Positions 1 to 7,206 of a stretch of DNA of 18,252 bases are shown one piece after another. Made by a program: the position numbers and the translations under genes. Source of the stretch: Methanosarcina sp. Lineage in GTDB: Archaea > Halobacteriota > Methanosarcinia > Methanosarcinales > Methanosarcinaceae. The stretch is taken from NCBI GenBank assembly GCA_013331265.1, contig DUGS01000123.1, positions 2,015 through 20,266 on the forward strand. Reading direction: 5' to 3'. The notes under the pieces are model-generated. The model had not been told where the DNA came from, made no database searches, and saw nothing but the letters and a program-made list of their open reading frames with translations. Within the stretch, counting starts at the first letter, position 1. Every line of letters starts with the position of its first letter.

Positions 1-280
1 CAAAGTTGCGCTGGCGCACCCCGCGGCAGTACCATTCAGGCCAAGCATATTGGCAAGGATATCATGTCAGGTCTGCGCAGTGTCGTAGGGGGCGAACTGA
101 CAGAATACTCAGAGATGCTTAGAGGCAAGGGAGAAGGCAGTCAACCGTATGATGCAAGATGCCGAAAAGATGGGGGCTGATGCTGTGGTGAATGTCAGGT
201 TCATGACCTCCATGGTAATGGCAGGGGCGGCCGAGATGCTCGCATACGGAACGGCTGTTAAGATAAAGGATAAGGAATAA
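1..280 (+). pseudogene. C-terminal part of a YbjQ/UPF0145-family protein, reading frame broken
   Basis: Only the 3' part of the gene lies in the window. Frame 1 reads RGSTIQAKHIGKDIMSGLRS then VVGGELTEYSEML up to base 120, which is the hallmark core of the YbjQ/UPF0145 family (a small pentamer-forming fold sometimes called a heavy-metal-binding domain; function unknown). From base 122 the family sequence continues in frame 2 as EAREKAVNRMMQDAEKMGAD, then AVVNVRFMTSMVMAGAAEML, ending AYGTAVKIKDKE at a TAA at 278-280. In frame 1 the reading would end at the TGA at 178-180. The switch near 120-122 equals one inserted or two deleted bases; two deleted bases would restore the usual spacing of one residue between ML and EA. 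Either the gene is a recent pseudogene or the read has an error. Family assignment is by recalled motif; the start is outside the window. Confidence 0.75.
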
Positions 281-435
281 TCATTGTTACTCAGGGAATA
301 AGTCTTCACTGCTTTTCTTTTCTTAGTAACCTATTCAACTTAATTTTTTTAATCCTGTGTGGTATAGTACCTTCAGGGTACCGACAAAGCTACAAAAAGA
401 GGAAAATCGTTTTTTACAGGGACCCTGCCCCACAG

Positions 436-472
436 GAGCAGAGCCTCTGCTCTTTTTTCCTTCCGGAAAAAA
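436..472. terminator. Back-to-back hairpins between convergent genes, likely bidirectional terminator
   Basis: Bases 436-443 (gagcagag) are the exact reverse complement of 445-452, followed at once by six T on the plus strand (453-458). A second perfect 8-bp stem pairs 453-460 (ttttttcc) with 465-472 (ggaaaaaa) around a 4-base loop, which gives a U-rich end on either strand. It lies between the YbjQ-like gene (plus) and the glutamine synthetase gene (minus), whose stops face each other. Archaeal termination depends mainly on U-tracts, so the hairpins may matter less than the T runs. Confidence 0.55.
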
Positions 473-509
473 GAAAAGAAAGTTTGTTTTTAAACCTGTA
501 CAGTCGATA

Positions 510-2027
510 TCAGGCGACGTGGACATAAGTGTCCACAAGTTTCCTGATTTCTTCGTTCTTTCCGTAGAGTTTCTCGCTCAGCTGGTAGTCATTGAAGGCT
601 TCAAGACCGCCGATAATGCCGTCGAGCATACCTTCGGTGAAGACATCGTACTGCATGAAGATGTCTTTCTGTTTCTTCAGGGCCTGAGCAGACTCGTAGC
701 AGGATGCAGGCAGGTGCTCGAGCTCGGCAAGCCTGGCTTTGTGCTCTTCCTTGAAGATGTTGACAGAGATGTAGAGCTTCTTGGAAAGCTCAAGGGAGTT
801 GTCCATCTGTAGACCGTGGCGGGTACCGACACAGAGCCCTGCAATGAGGAGGTAAATATCTGCAGAACCGTCAGCTGCACGGAACTCGTAGGTCTGCTTG
901 CTCGAGTAGTCCTTGAATTCTTCTGCATAGTTCGGGTTTGCGATAGCGATCATCTTGCTTGCATCACCGGACCAGCCAAGGGGCACGCGGATAAGGGAAG
1001 AGCGGTTCCTGTCTCCCCAGCAGATGTTGGTGGGTGCTTCCTGGTGCGGGACAAGGCGGAGGTAGGAAGTAGGGATTCTGTTTCCAAAAGCAGTGATTCC
1101 TGAAGCAACTTCAAGGCAGCCGACGATTGCCTTCCTGGCGGCATCGCTGAGCTTTCCGTTCTCGACTGTTGCGGTCTTTCCGTCCTTCATGAGCTTCATG
1201 TGGATGTGCAGCCCGCTGCCTGCCTTTCCGACAGTGATCTTCGGAGCATAGCTAACGGTGACGCCGTACTGGGCGGCAAGCATCCTGAGCATCCACTTTC
1301 CAACGATCAGGCGATCAGCAGCGTCCTCGACGTTTGTGGTTTCGAACTCGATTTCATTCTGCTCATAGTAGTTTTTGTCGTCAGTGAAGTTTCCGACTTC
1401 GGAGTGACCGTACTTAATAGCTCCACCTGCTTCGGAGATGGCCATCATTGCGTCTTTCCTGAGCTGCTCGAACTTGGTGAAGGGTCCTGACTCATGGTAA
1501 CCTTTCTGGTCAACAGCCGGGTAGTCAGTGTCAATCTGGTCCTTGTCGCAGATGACGTAGTATTCGAGTTCTGCCATTACATTGAGCTCGTATCCTGTCT
1601 CATCCTTCAGGACCTGGTGGGCCTTCTTCATGATATTTTCAGGGGAGCTTGCAAGGGGTTCCCCGTCCTTGTCGAAGTAAGAACAGAGTAAGTCAAGGGT
1701 TGGGATTTCCTCGAACGGATTTACAAAAGCAGTGCGGTATTTCGGGACTACGTAAAGGTCGCTTGAGTCGGCTTCGATGTACTTGAAAATGCTTGACCCG
1801 TCTACTCTTTCTCCTGTGGAGAGCACGGTGTCAAGATGTTCTTCGTTCCTGATGACGAAGTTGAGGGCTTTGAGCCTTCCGTCCCCGCCCACGTAGCGGA
1901 AGTTGAGCATCTTAATGCCATTTTCTTTAATGAATTTTATGATATCTTCTTTGGTGAATTCACTTGCTGGCTTTTTAAGGTACTGTACCAGTTTATTTGG
2001 ATTCAGTTCTACAGATGATGTTTTCAT
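510..2027 (-). CDS. glnA: Glutamine synthetase, long-form type I paralog
   Basis: Makes glutamine from glutamate, ammonia and ATP in the cytosol. The 505-residue product has the type I glutamine synthetase signatures in order: DGSSI (76-80), the AELEYYV metal-binding glutamates (152-158), the HSEV and EQNEIEF segments (208-228), the catalytic-histidine stretch SGLHIHM (271-277), the flap glutamate in QEAP (329-332), NRSSLIR (341-347) and YEFR (380-383). All main metal, ATP and flap residues appear intact. It is about 55-60 residues longer than the typical archaeal GlnA1 (near 447) and its N-terminus (NFRYVGGDGRLK) differs from the GlnA1 type, so it is probably a second paralog rather than the main assimilatory enzyme. 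I see no adenylylation loop of the NLYDLP type. The ATG is preceded by gaaggga at SD distance. Transcribed divergently from the flavoprotein gene. No NrpR-type GGAA-N6-TTCC operator was found upstream, so nitrogen control is not evident. Confidence 0.93.
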   Translation of the reverse strand: MKTSSVELNPNKLVQYLKKPASEFTKEDIIKFIKENGIKMLNFRYVGGDGRLKALNFVIRNEEHLDTVLSTGERVDGSSIFKYIEADSSDLYVVPKYRTAFVNPFEEIPTLDLLCSYFDKDGEPLASSPENIMKKAHQVLKDETGYELNVMAELEYYVICDKDQIDTDYPAVDQKGYHESGPFTKFEQLRKDAMMAISEAGGAIKYGHSEVGNFTDDKNYYEQNEIEFETTNVEDAADRLIVGKWMLRMLAAQYGVTVSYAPKITVGKAGSGLHIHMKLMKDGKTATVENGKLSDAARKAIVGCLEVASGITAFGNRIPTSYLRLVPHQEAPTNICWGDRNRSSLIRVPLGWSGDASKMIAIANPNYAEEFKDYSSKQTYEFRAADGSADIYLLIAGLCVGTRHGLQMDNSLELSKKLYISVNIFKEEHKARLAELEHLPASCYESAQALKKQKDIFMQYDVFTEGMLDGIIGGLEAFNDYQLSEKLYGKNEEIRKLVDTYVHVA

Positions 2028-2050
2028 AACTATCCCTTCATTTTGATTAA

Positions 2051-2104
2051 AATATTCGAATATTCAAAGCCTCATTCCAATACCAATATTGTTCAGGCTT
2101 GAAT
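2051..2104 (-). promoter_or_regulatory. Palindrome and hairpin in the glutamine synthetase leader
   Basis: A perfect 14-bp palindrome (aatattcgaatatt, 2051-2064) lies 24 bp upstream of the start codon. It overlaps the left arm of a larger inverted repeat: 2062-2072 (attcaaagcct) pairs with 2095-2104 (aggcttgaat) with one bulged A and a 22-base loop. A minus-strand TATA-like element (ttatatag, about 2170-2177) would place transcription start near 2145, so both structures would be in a roughly 120-nt leader. They could act as an operator, an RNA structure or an sRNA target; the sequence does not decide. Confidence 0.4.
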
Positions 2105-2368
2105 GGTTACCGTATTAATCATAATTTGTGAATTCTTGCCTGATAGGAAAGAGATAACTTACTGCTGTCTATATAATGTTTTTCATTTTTTAATATTTTA
2201 CATATAATACAATATCAAAAAAGGGTATTGTGGGCTTATTCCGTATAATTCTGATTTTCAGACAGCACGGACAGGTGAAGATAAGGGTTTTTCCCGATAA
2301 ATATATTTAACGATTAAATAAAGATATTCAATAAATACAGCTACAGCAAATATAGTTATCAGATTGGT

Positions 2369-2398
2369 GGGAACATCCAGAAATTTCTGCATGTTTCC
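2369..2398 (+). promoter_or_regulatory. 30-bp imperfect palindrome upstream of the flavoprotein gene, operator candidate
   Basis: Arms 2369-2383 and 2384-2398 pair at 13 of 15 positions. The inner 12 bp (cagaaatttctg, 2378-2389) are a perfect palindrome, and an outer gaacat/atgttt block is added. It ends 41 bp before the ATG at 2440 and lies downstream of an A/T-rich TATA-like element (aaatatattta, about 2299-2309). This size and symmetry fit a dimeric or tetrameric repressor site; the regulator is not identified. Confidence 0.5.
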
Positions 2399-2439
2399 TA
2401 TGTATATTTTCTATTATTCCTGGGGAATGGAGGAAAAGT

Positions 2440-3621
2440 ATGGGAACTTATAATATACCGGAGATTGCCAGAAATGTTTTTAGTGTCGGGTCAAAAGACT
2501 GGAACCGCAGGATGTTCGATTCTTTAATCCCTCTGCCAGAGGGCACCAGCTACAATTCTTATCTCGTAAAAGGCGAGAAGAAAACAGCCCTCATAGATAC
2601 CGTAAATCCTGGTTTTGAAGAAGAATTAGAGGTAAAAATCAATATGGTCTCAGACCTAAAAAAACTTGATTACCTGATAATGAACCATGCCGAACCGGAC
2701 CACGCCAACGCAATTCAATTTATTCTTGAAAAAGCTCCTGATGCCCTCTTTGTCACAACCGAGAAGGGAGTCAAGATGGCCAGGCTCTACCATAAGCTGC
2801 CTGACTCCCGGATCAAAACCATTGCTGAAGGAGACAGCCTGGACCTGGGGGGAAAGACTCTTCGTTTCATAGAAGCACCCTGGCTCCACTGGCCTGAAAC
2901 AATGTTCACGTACCTGCCTGAAGATAAAGTCCTTTTTCCATGCGATTTTTTTGGAGCTCATACAGCTCATGGGACCTATGATGAAGATATCGAGGAGATA
3001 ATCCCTCTTGCAAAACGCTACTACGGGGAAATCATGATGCCTTTCGGGAAAATGGGGGACAGAGCTCTTGAGAAGATAAAGGGTCTTGATATCGAAACCA
3101 TAGCCCCCAGCCATGGGCCTGTTTACAAAAACCCAAAGCGAATTATGGACCAATATGATAAATGGACTGCAGGAAAAACCGAAAATAAAGCCCTTATTGT
3201 TTATGTGAGTATGTGGGGATCAACCAGAGAGATGGTCCGGACAATCGCAGAAACCCTGCTTAAGGAAGGAGTGGACGTTAGGATGTATGACCTTGCAGTC
3301 TCAGATATAGGGGATGTCGCCAGAGAGCTGGTTGATTCACGGGCGATTATCCTTGGAACTCCTACAGTACTTGCAGGCATGCACCCACTTGCCCTGTACG
3401 GTACTTATCTGGTAAAAGCACTCAAACCTCCGGCAAGGTATGGTGTTGTGCTCGGGTCATTTGGCTGGGGAGGGGGCGCATTGAGACAGGCAGGAGATAT
3501 CCTGACTCCTTCTAATATGGAGGTTGTAGGGACCCTTCAGGTTAAAGGCAGGGCAAAAGATGAAGATCTGAAGAAAATTGAAGAGATCGGAAGGCAACTA
3601 GCTCAAAAAATGAAGACATGA
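2440..3621 (+). CDS. fprA: A-type flavoprotein (FprA-like F420H2 or other O2/NO reductase)
   Basis: A cytosolic flavo-diiron protein that reduces O2 to water, or NO to N2O. In methanogens, characterised members take electrons from coenzyme F420H2. The 393-residue product has a metallo-beta-lactamase-like diiron domain (about 1-245) with HAEPDH (83-88), H150 in LHWPE, D169 in CDFFG and H225 in SHGPVY as expected iron ligands, then a flavodoxin domain (about 250-393) with the FMN phosphate loop SMWGSTREM (257-265) and GSFGWGGGA. Length and domain order match the family. The ATG follows ggaatggagg, a clear ribosome site. It is monocistronic by position: a hairpin with a T-run follows, and the upstream gene is divergent. 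Likely role is oxygen detoxification; electron donor and O2-versus-NO preference cannot be read from sequence alone. Confidence 0.95.
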   Translation: MGTYNIPEIARNVFSVGSKDWNRRMFDSLIPLPEGTSYNSYLVKGEKKTALIDTVNPGFEEELEVKINMVSDLKKLDYLIMNHAEPDHANAIQFILEKAPDALFVTTEKGVKMARLYHKLPDSRIKTIAEGDSLDLGGKTLRFIEAPWLHWPETMFTYLPEDKVLFPCDFFGAHTAHGTYDEDIEEIIPLAKRYYGEIMMPFGKMGDRALEKIKGLDIETIAPSHGPVYKNPKRIMDQYDKWTAGKTENKALIVYVSMWGSTREMVRTIAETLLKEGVDVRMYDLAVSDIGDVARELVDSRAIILGTPTVLAGMHPLALYGTYLVKALKPPARYGVVLGSFGWGGGALRQAGDILTPSNMEVVGTLQVKGRAKDEDLKKIEEIGRQLAQKMKT

Positions 3622-3718
3622 TAAGTATCACCTTAAGCTTGTGCCAGAGATTATCATTCCTGCGAGACTGCATACGGAAAAAATTGGTATTAAGAGTTCA
3701 AGCTTTGCTAAGTGTTAG

Positions 3719-3750
3719 ATATGCTGATAAAACAGCATGTTCAATTTTTT
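3719..3750 (+). terminator. Hairpin plus T-run after the flavoprotein gene
   Basis: Stem atgctg (3721-3726) pairs with cagcat (3733-3738) around a 6-base loop, and a run of six T follows at 3745-3750. It is about 100 bases past the flavoprotein stop. Confidence 0.45.
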
Positions 3751-3760
3751 AATCAGTATA

Positions 3761-3800
3761 ATGCTCCCAGTCCATCTATCATGCTCTCAGTTCATCCATC
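3761..3800. repeat. Tandem duplication of a 20-bp unit
   Basis: Bases 3761-3780 (atgctcccagtccatctatc) and 3781-3800 (atgctctcagttcatccatc) match at 17 of 20 positions with no gap, all three differences being C/T changes. A T6 run follows directly. It lies in the gap between the flavoprotein and permease genes and has no visible function; it may be part of the 3' end signal. Confidence 0.7.
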
Positions 3801-3924
3801 TTTTTTCCAGAAACAGACTAAAAACCTGCTGTTTTTAAAAAGTAATTCAGAAATGTTGTTTCTTGTGGCATATAATGCTTGAGGTTTAACTTAGTCAAAT
3901 TCAGTTAAGGGCAGAGAGTGTATC

Positions 3925-5220
3925 ATGGAAGAGAAATCCGAATTAAAAAGAGAACTGAGTTTAGTAGAGATTACATTAGCCGGAATTGGCAATATTCTCG
4001 GAGCCGGAATTTATGTACTTCTGGGAAAAGCTGCCGGACTTGCAGGCAATTTAGTCTGGCTTTCTTTTTTATTTGCAGGAATGACTGCTGCACTTTCTGC
4101 TTTTAGCTATATGGAACTTTCTTCCATGTACCCGCGGGCAGGTGCGGAGTATGAATTTGTAAAAAAAGCATTTGGAGAACGTATAGGGCTATTTGTTGGG
4201 CTTCTTGTAGTCTATTTTGTGATAATCACGAGTTCTGCGGTTGCCCTTGGGTTTGGAAGGTACTTCAGTAACCTTTTTGGAGTTGGAAGTTTAGTTGGGG
4301 CAATAGGTCTTTTTCTTTTCCTCAGCCTCGTCATGGTCTACGGTATCAAGGAATCGGCCCATCTAGCTGTTTTTATTAGCCTGATAGAACTTTCAGGGCT
4401 TCTGTTAATTATTTACGCGGGGCTCCCTCACTTTGGAACTGTAGACTATTTTGAGGCTCCGGACCTTGCAGGACTGTTTAAGGCTTCTGCCCTGATTTTT
4501 TTTGCATTTCTCGGTTTTGAAGATATTGTAAGGCTTTCCCAGGAGACAAAAGATGCAGAAAAAACAACTCCCAAAGCCCTGCTTATTGCCATATCCTTTA
4601 CTGTTTTTCTTTATGTCTGCGTGGCTGTAGCAGCTGTAAGTGTCCTTGATTTCCGTGTATTAGAACATTCAGAAGTCCCGCTTGCAGATGTAGCGGCTGT
4701 TGCTCTCGGAAATAATGCTTTTGTCCTTCTGTCCTGGATTGCTCTTTTTTCCACAATGAATACCGTACTTGTGGTTATGCTTGGAGGGTCGAGGATTGTC
4801 TACGGCATGGCAGATACAGGTTCTTTTCCTAAAACCCTGGCACGTGTACACCCCCGCTTCAGGACTCCCTGGACTGCAATTCTCGGGATTGCATGCGTTT
4901 CAAGTCTTTTTGTCCTGCTGGGCGACATAACAACTATAGTAAATATTGCAAATTTTATGATCTTTATTGTTTTTTTTATGGTCAACATTTCCCTGATAAA
5001 GCTCCGTTACACAGAGCCAGAAAAAAGGCGTCCTTTCAGGGTTCCTTTTAGTATAGGGCGTTTGCCTCTATTCCCATTTCTTGGTGCATTATCTGCTGTT
5101 TTTCTTTGTTCTCAGATCAGCCTGGAGATCATGGCTTACGGTTTCTTCCTTATAGCACTGGGATTTATTATAGTATTGCTCAGAACCCGAAAAAAACCTG
5201 CTGAGCCTTTGAATATTTGA
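3925..5220 (+). CDS. APC-superfamily amino acid permease
   Basis: A polytopic inner-membrane transporter of 431 residues with about 12 predicted hydrophobic segments. The first helix carries the APC signature GIGNILGAGIYVLLGKAAGL (about 20-39), where the unwound G-rich stretch binds the substrate backbone, and the next contains the usual MELSSMYPRAGAEYEFVKKA motif (62-81). The cytoplasmic loop has LSQETKDAEKTTPKAL, also typical of the YhdG/YfnA-like amino acid transporter branch. Length is usual for the family. The start ATG follows cagagag at weak SD spacing. The next gene downstream encodes an amino-acid decarboxylase, but 630 bp separate them, so a shared operon is unlikely; a link through substrate (ornithine or lysine) is only a guess. 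Substrate is unknown. Confidence 0.88.
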   Translation: MEEKSELKRELSLVEITLAGIGNILGAGIYVLLGKAAGLAGNLVWLSFLFAGMTAALSAFSYMELSSMYPRAGAEYEFVKKAFGERIGLFVGLLVVYFVIITSSAVALGFGRYFSNLFGVGSLVGAIGLFLFLSLVMVYGIKESAHLAVFISLIELSGLLLIIYAGLPHFGTVDYFEAPDLAGLFKASALIFFAFLGFEDIVRLSQETKDAEKTTPKALLIAISFTVFLYVCVAVAAVSVLDFRVLEHSEVPLADVAAVALGNNAFVLLSWIALFSTMNTVLVVMLGGSRIVYGMADTGSFPKTLARVHPRFRTPWTAILGIACVSSLFVLLGDITTIVNIANFMIFIVFFMVNISLIKLRYTEPEKRRPFRVPFSIGRLPLFPFLGALSAVFLCSQISLEIMAYGFFLIALGFIIVLLRTRKKPAEPLNI

Positions 5221-5850
5221 TTTTTTAAAGTGATTTATTCTCACTTCAGTTTTCTTGTCGTTAATCCTGCATATTGTCAAAAATAATTATTAAGTTTGTC
5301 GGGACCTGAGCAAATAAGCTAAACAAAAAAGAGTACCTATTTTGATTTTTAAGACATTTAAGGAACTAATATTGCTTAGATTTACATTTATTCATTTAAA
5401 AATGGTTTTCCTGTTATTTTCTCCCGTAAAAACCTTTTTTTAGGTTTAAACTGTACCTGTATTTTTTTAGGACAGATCCGAATTTATGGGTTGCTTTGTG
5501 ATGAAATCTCGACTTAAAATGATTTTAATGAAATAAAAAAGGTTATATGTAGTTTTAATTAGACAAAAAAGCTTAAATATTCTTTTTTAAAAGATATGAT
5601 GATTTATATTGAATATTTTTGGATTTTGGTAGTTTTTGGGTCTGGATATTCAACAAGAATTAGTTTTATATACCTAAAATCCTATTTAATTCGTTTTATC
5701 TTAGGGATTATCTATATTATTAATTATAAATTCCCCAACTAAAATAAACCCATTACGTGCTAAAAACTTATAAACAGAACTGCCTAAATATAAATCATAA
5801 TTATTGTCAGTTTTGCTTACAAGTCAATCAGGTTAAAAAAGGGAGTAGAT
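5221..5850. other. Long AT-rich intergenic region, no gene found
   Basis: This 630-bp gap has T-runs just past the permease stop and a weak 6-bp hairpin (5430-5435 with 5442-5447) with T-rich loop followed by a T-run near 5461-5468. Only trivial reading frames (up to about 16 codons with an ATG) were seen. Near the downstream end, aacttataaac (about 5765-5775) and taaatataaat (about 5786-5796) are TATA-like and probably serve the decarboxylase gene. The stretch is long enough to hide a small RNA, but I cannot support one. Confidence 0.5.
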
Positions 5851-7023
5851 ATGAGAAAAGAGCCTTATGAATTCCCGCTGGAAGATTATCTTTCAAGAGA
5901 GGAATTTAACAAAATTAAGAAATTCTCGCGGGATAAAGAAACACCGTTTTTGATCGTTGATCTTCAGAAGATAGAACGAGGCTACGACGAGCTGGTAGAG
6001 CACATGCCTTTTGCAAAAATTCACTATGCTGTTAAGGCCAATCCTATGGATAAGGTAGTGCTTGCCCTGAAGAGAAAAGGTTCCAATTTTGATATGGCAA
6101 CTGTCTACGAGCTTGATCAGCTGTTAAGGCTCGGGGTGGAACCTGAAAGGATAAGTTACGGGAATACAATCAAAAAAGAAAAAGACATAGCTTATGCCTA
6201 TGAAAACGGAGTAAGGCTCTTTGTTACGGATTCCGAAAGTGATTTAAAGAAGTTAGCCAGAAGAGCTCCGGGCTCCAGAGTCTTTTTCAGGATCCTTACA
6301 GAAAGTGATGGCGCGGACTGGCCACTTTCCAGAAAATTCGGTGCCCATCCTGACCTGATATACAAGTTGATTTTAAAAGCTGAAAAGCTAGGGCTTGAAC
6401 CTTACGGACTTTCTTTCCATGTTGGTTCCCAGCAAAGGGATATCGGACAGTGGGACAATGCGATCTCAAAGTGCAAATACCTTTTTGAAGCAGTAGCCGA
6501 AAAGGGAATCCATCTTAAAATGATCAACCTTGGTGGAGGCTTTCCTGCAAAATATCAGTATCAGGCTCATGACCTTGAGACATACGCCCGGGAAATTCGC
6601 CGCTTTTTACATGATGACTTCGGGGAAGAGCTTCCTGAAATCATTATAGAACCAGGGAGGTCTCTGGTCGCCGACGCCGGCATAATTGTAAGTGAAGTCG
6701 TTATGATCTCCAAAAAAGCCAGGTTCAACCAGTACAAATGGGTCTATCTTGATATAGGGAAGTTTGGCGGTCTTATCGAAACCCTTGACGAGTCCATTAA
6801 ATACCCAATCTTCTGTGATAAGAAAGGCTGTGCAGAAGAAGTCATCCTTGCAGGTCCCACCTGTGACAGCATGGATATTCTTTACGAGCACCATAAATAT
6901 TCCTTCCCTCACACGATGAGAGAAGGCAACCGTGTATATTTCTTTACAACCGGAGCCTATACTCAAAGTTATAGTTCCATATGTTTTAATGGCTTTCCAC
7001 CTCTCAAGTCGTACATTATCTGA
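5851..7023 (+). CDS. Fold-III PLP-dependent decarboxylase (ornithine/lysine decarboxylase group)
   Basis: Probably decarboxylates ornithine and/or lysine to putrescine or cadaverine in the cytosol, the entry to polyamine synthesis. The 390-residue product has the alanine-racemase-like barrel with PLP lysine K62 in HYAVKANP (58-65), H190 in SFHVGSQ (188-194), the phosphate-binding NLGGGFP (226-232), EPGRSLVADAG (267-277), and the C-terminal GPTCDSMD (335-342) that supplies the catalytic cysteine C338 and aspartate D339 from the partner subunit, plus TTGAYT (366-371) with the PLP-contacting tyrosine. These define the eukaryote-like ODC/DapDC/LODC family; the short N-terminus and CDSMD match ODC-type rather than diaminopimelate decarboxylase, which usually has a longer substrate loop with E/SxGxE. 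ATG follows aaaagggag, a good ribosome site. Ornithine versus lysine preference is not decided. Confidence 0.88.
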   Translation: MRKEPYEFPLEDYLSREEFNKIKKFSRDKETPFLIVDLQKIERGYDELVEHMPFAKIHYAVKANPMDKVVLALKRKGSNFDMATVYELDQLLRLGVEPERISYGNTIKKEKDIAYAYENGVRLFVTDSESDLKKLARRAPGSRVFFRILTESDGADWPLSRKFGAHPDLIYKLILKAEKLGLEPYGLSFHVGSQQRDIGQWDNAISKCKYLFEAVAEKGIHLKMINLGGGFPAKYQYQAHDLETYAREIRRFLHDDFGEELPEIIIEPGRSLVADAGIIVSEVVMISKKARFNQYKWVYLDIGKFGGLIETLDESIKYPIFCDKKGCAEEVILAGPTCDSMDILYEHHKYSFPHTMREGNRVYFFTTGAYTQSYSSICFNGFPPLKSYII

Positions 7024-7113
7024 AGTGCATATCCCCTTTCTATTTTTTTTGAAGACTTCTGTGGAAGGTCAGCTCAATTAAAAAGAATAAACTGAATTTC
7101 ATGGATGTTATTC

Positions 7114-7139
7114 TAGCGGCGCTCCATTGAGCGCCGCTA
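7114..7139. terminator. GC-rich perfect hairpin between convergent genes
   Basis: Bases 7114-7123 (tagcggcgct) are the exact reverse complement of 7130-7139, with loop ccattg. The stem is strongly GC-rich inside AT-rich DNA. It sits between the decarboxylase (plus) and the membrane protein (minus), whose 3' ends face each other. There is no U-tract right after it on either strand; a T8 run at about 7044-7051 is the better terminator for the decarboxylase. It may block read-through or protect RNA ends. Confidence 0.5.
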
Positions 7140-7206
7140 TTATCCTGAGAAAGGAGCTTTTTGCTGAAAAACATACCTTTTTATCAGTGGCTGAATAGTT
7201 ATGAAA

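Noticed and set aside
357..812. Plus-strand frame overlapping the 3' end of the glutamine synthetase gene
   Set aside because: It is opposite conserved glutamine synthetase sequence, with no ribosome site or recognisable domain.
2028..2439. Search for the methanogen nitrogen-repressor operator GGAA-N6-TTCC
   Set aside because: Each GGAA in the interval was checked; none is followed by TTCC at six bases.
2656..3153. Minus-strand frame inside the flavoprotein gene
   Set aside because: Shadow of the conserved diiron domain on the other strand; no motif of its own.
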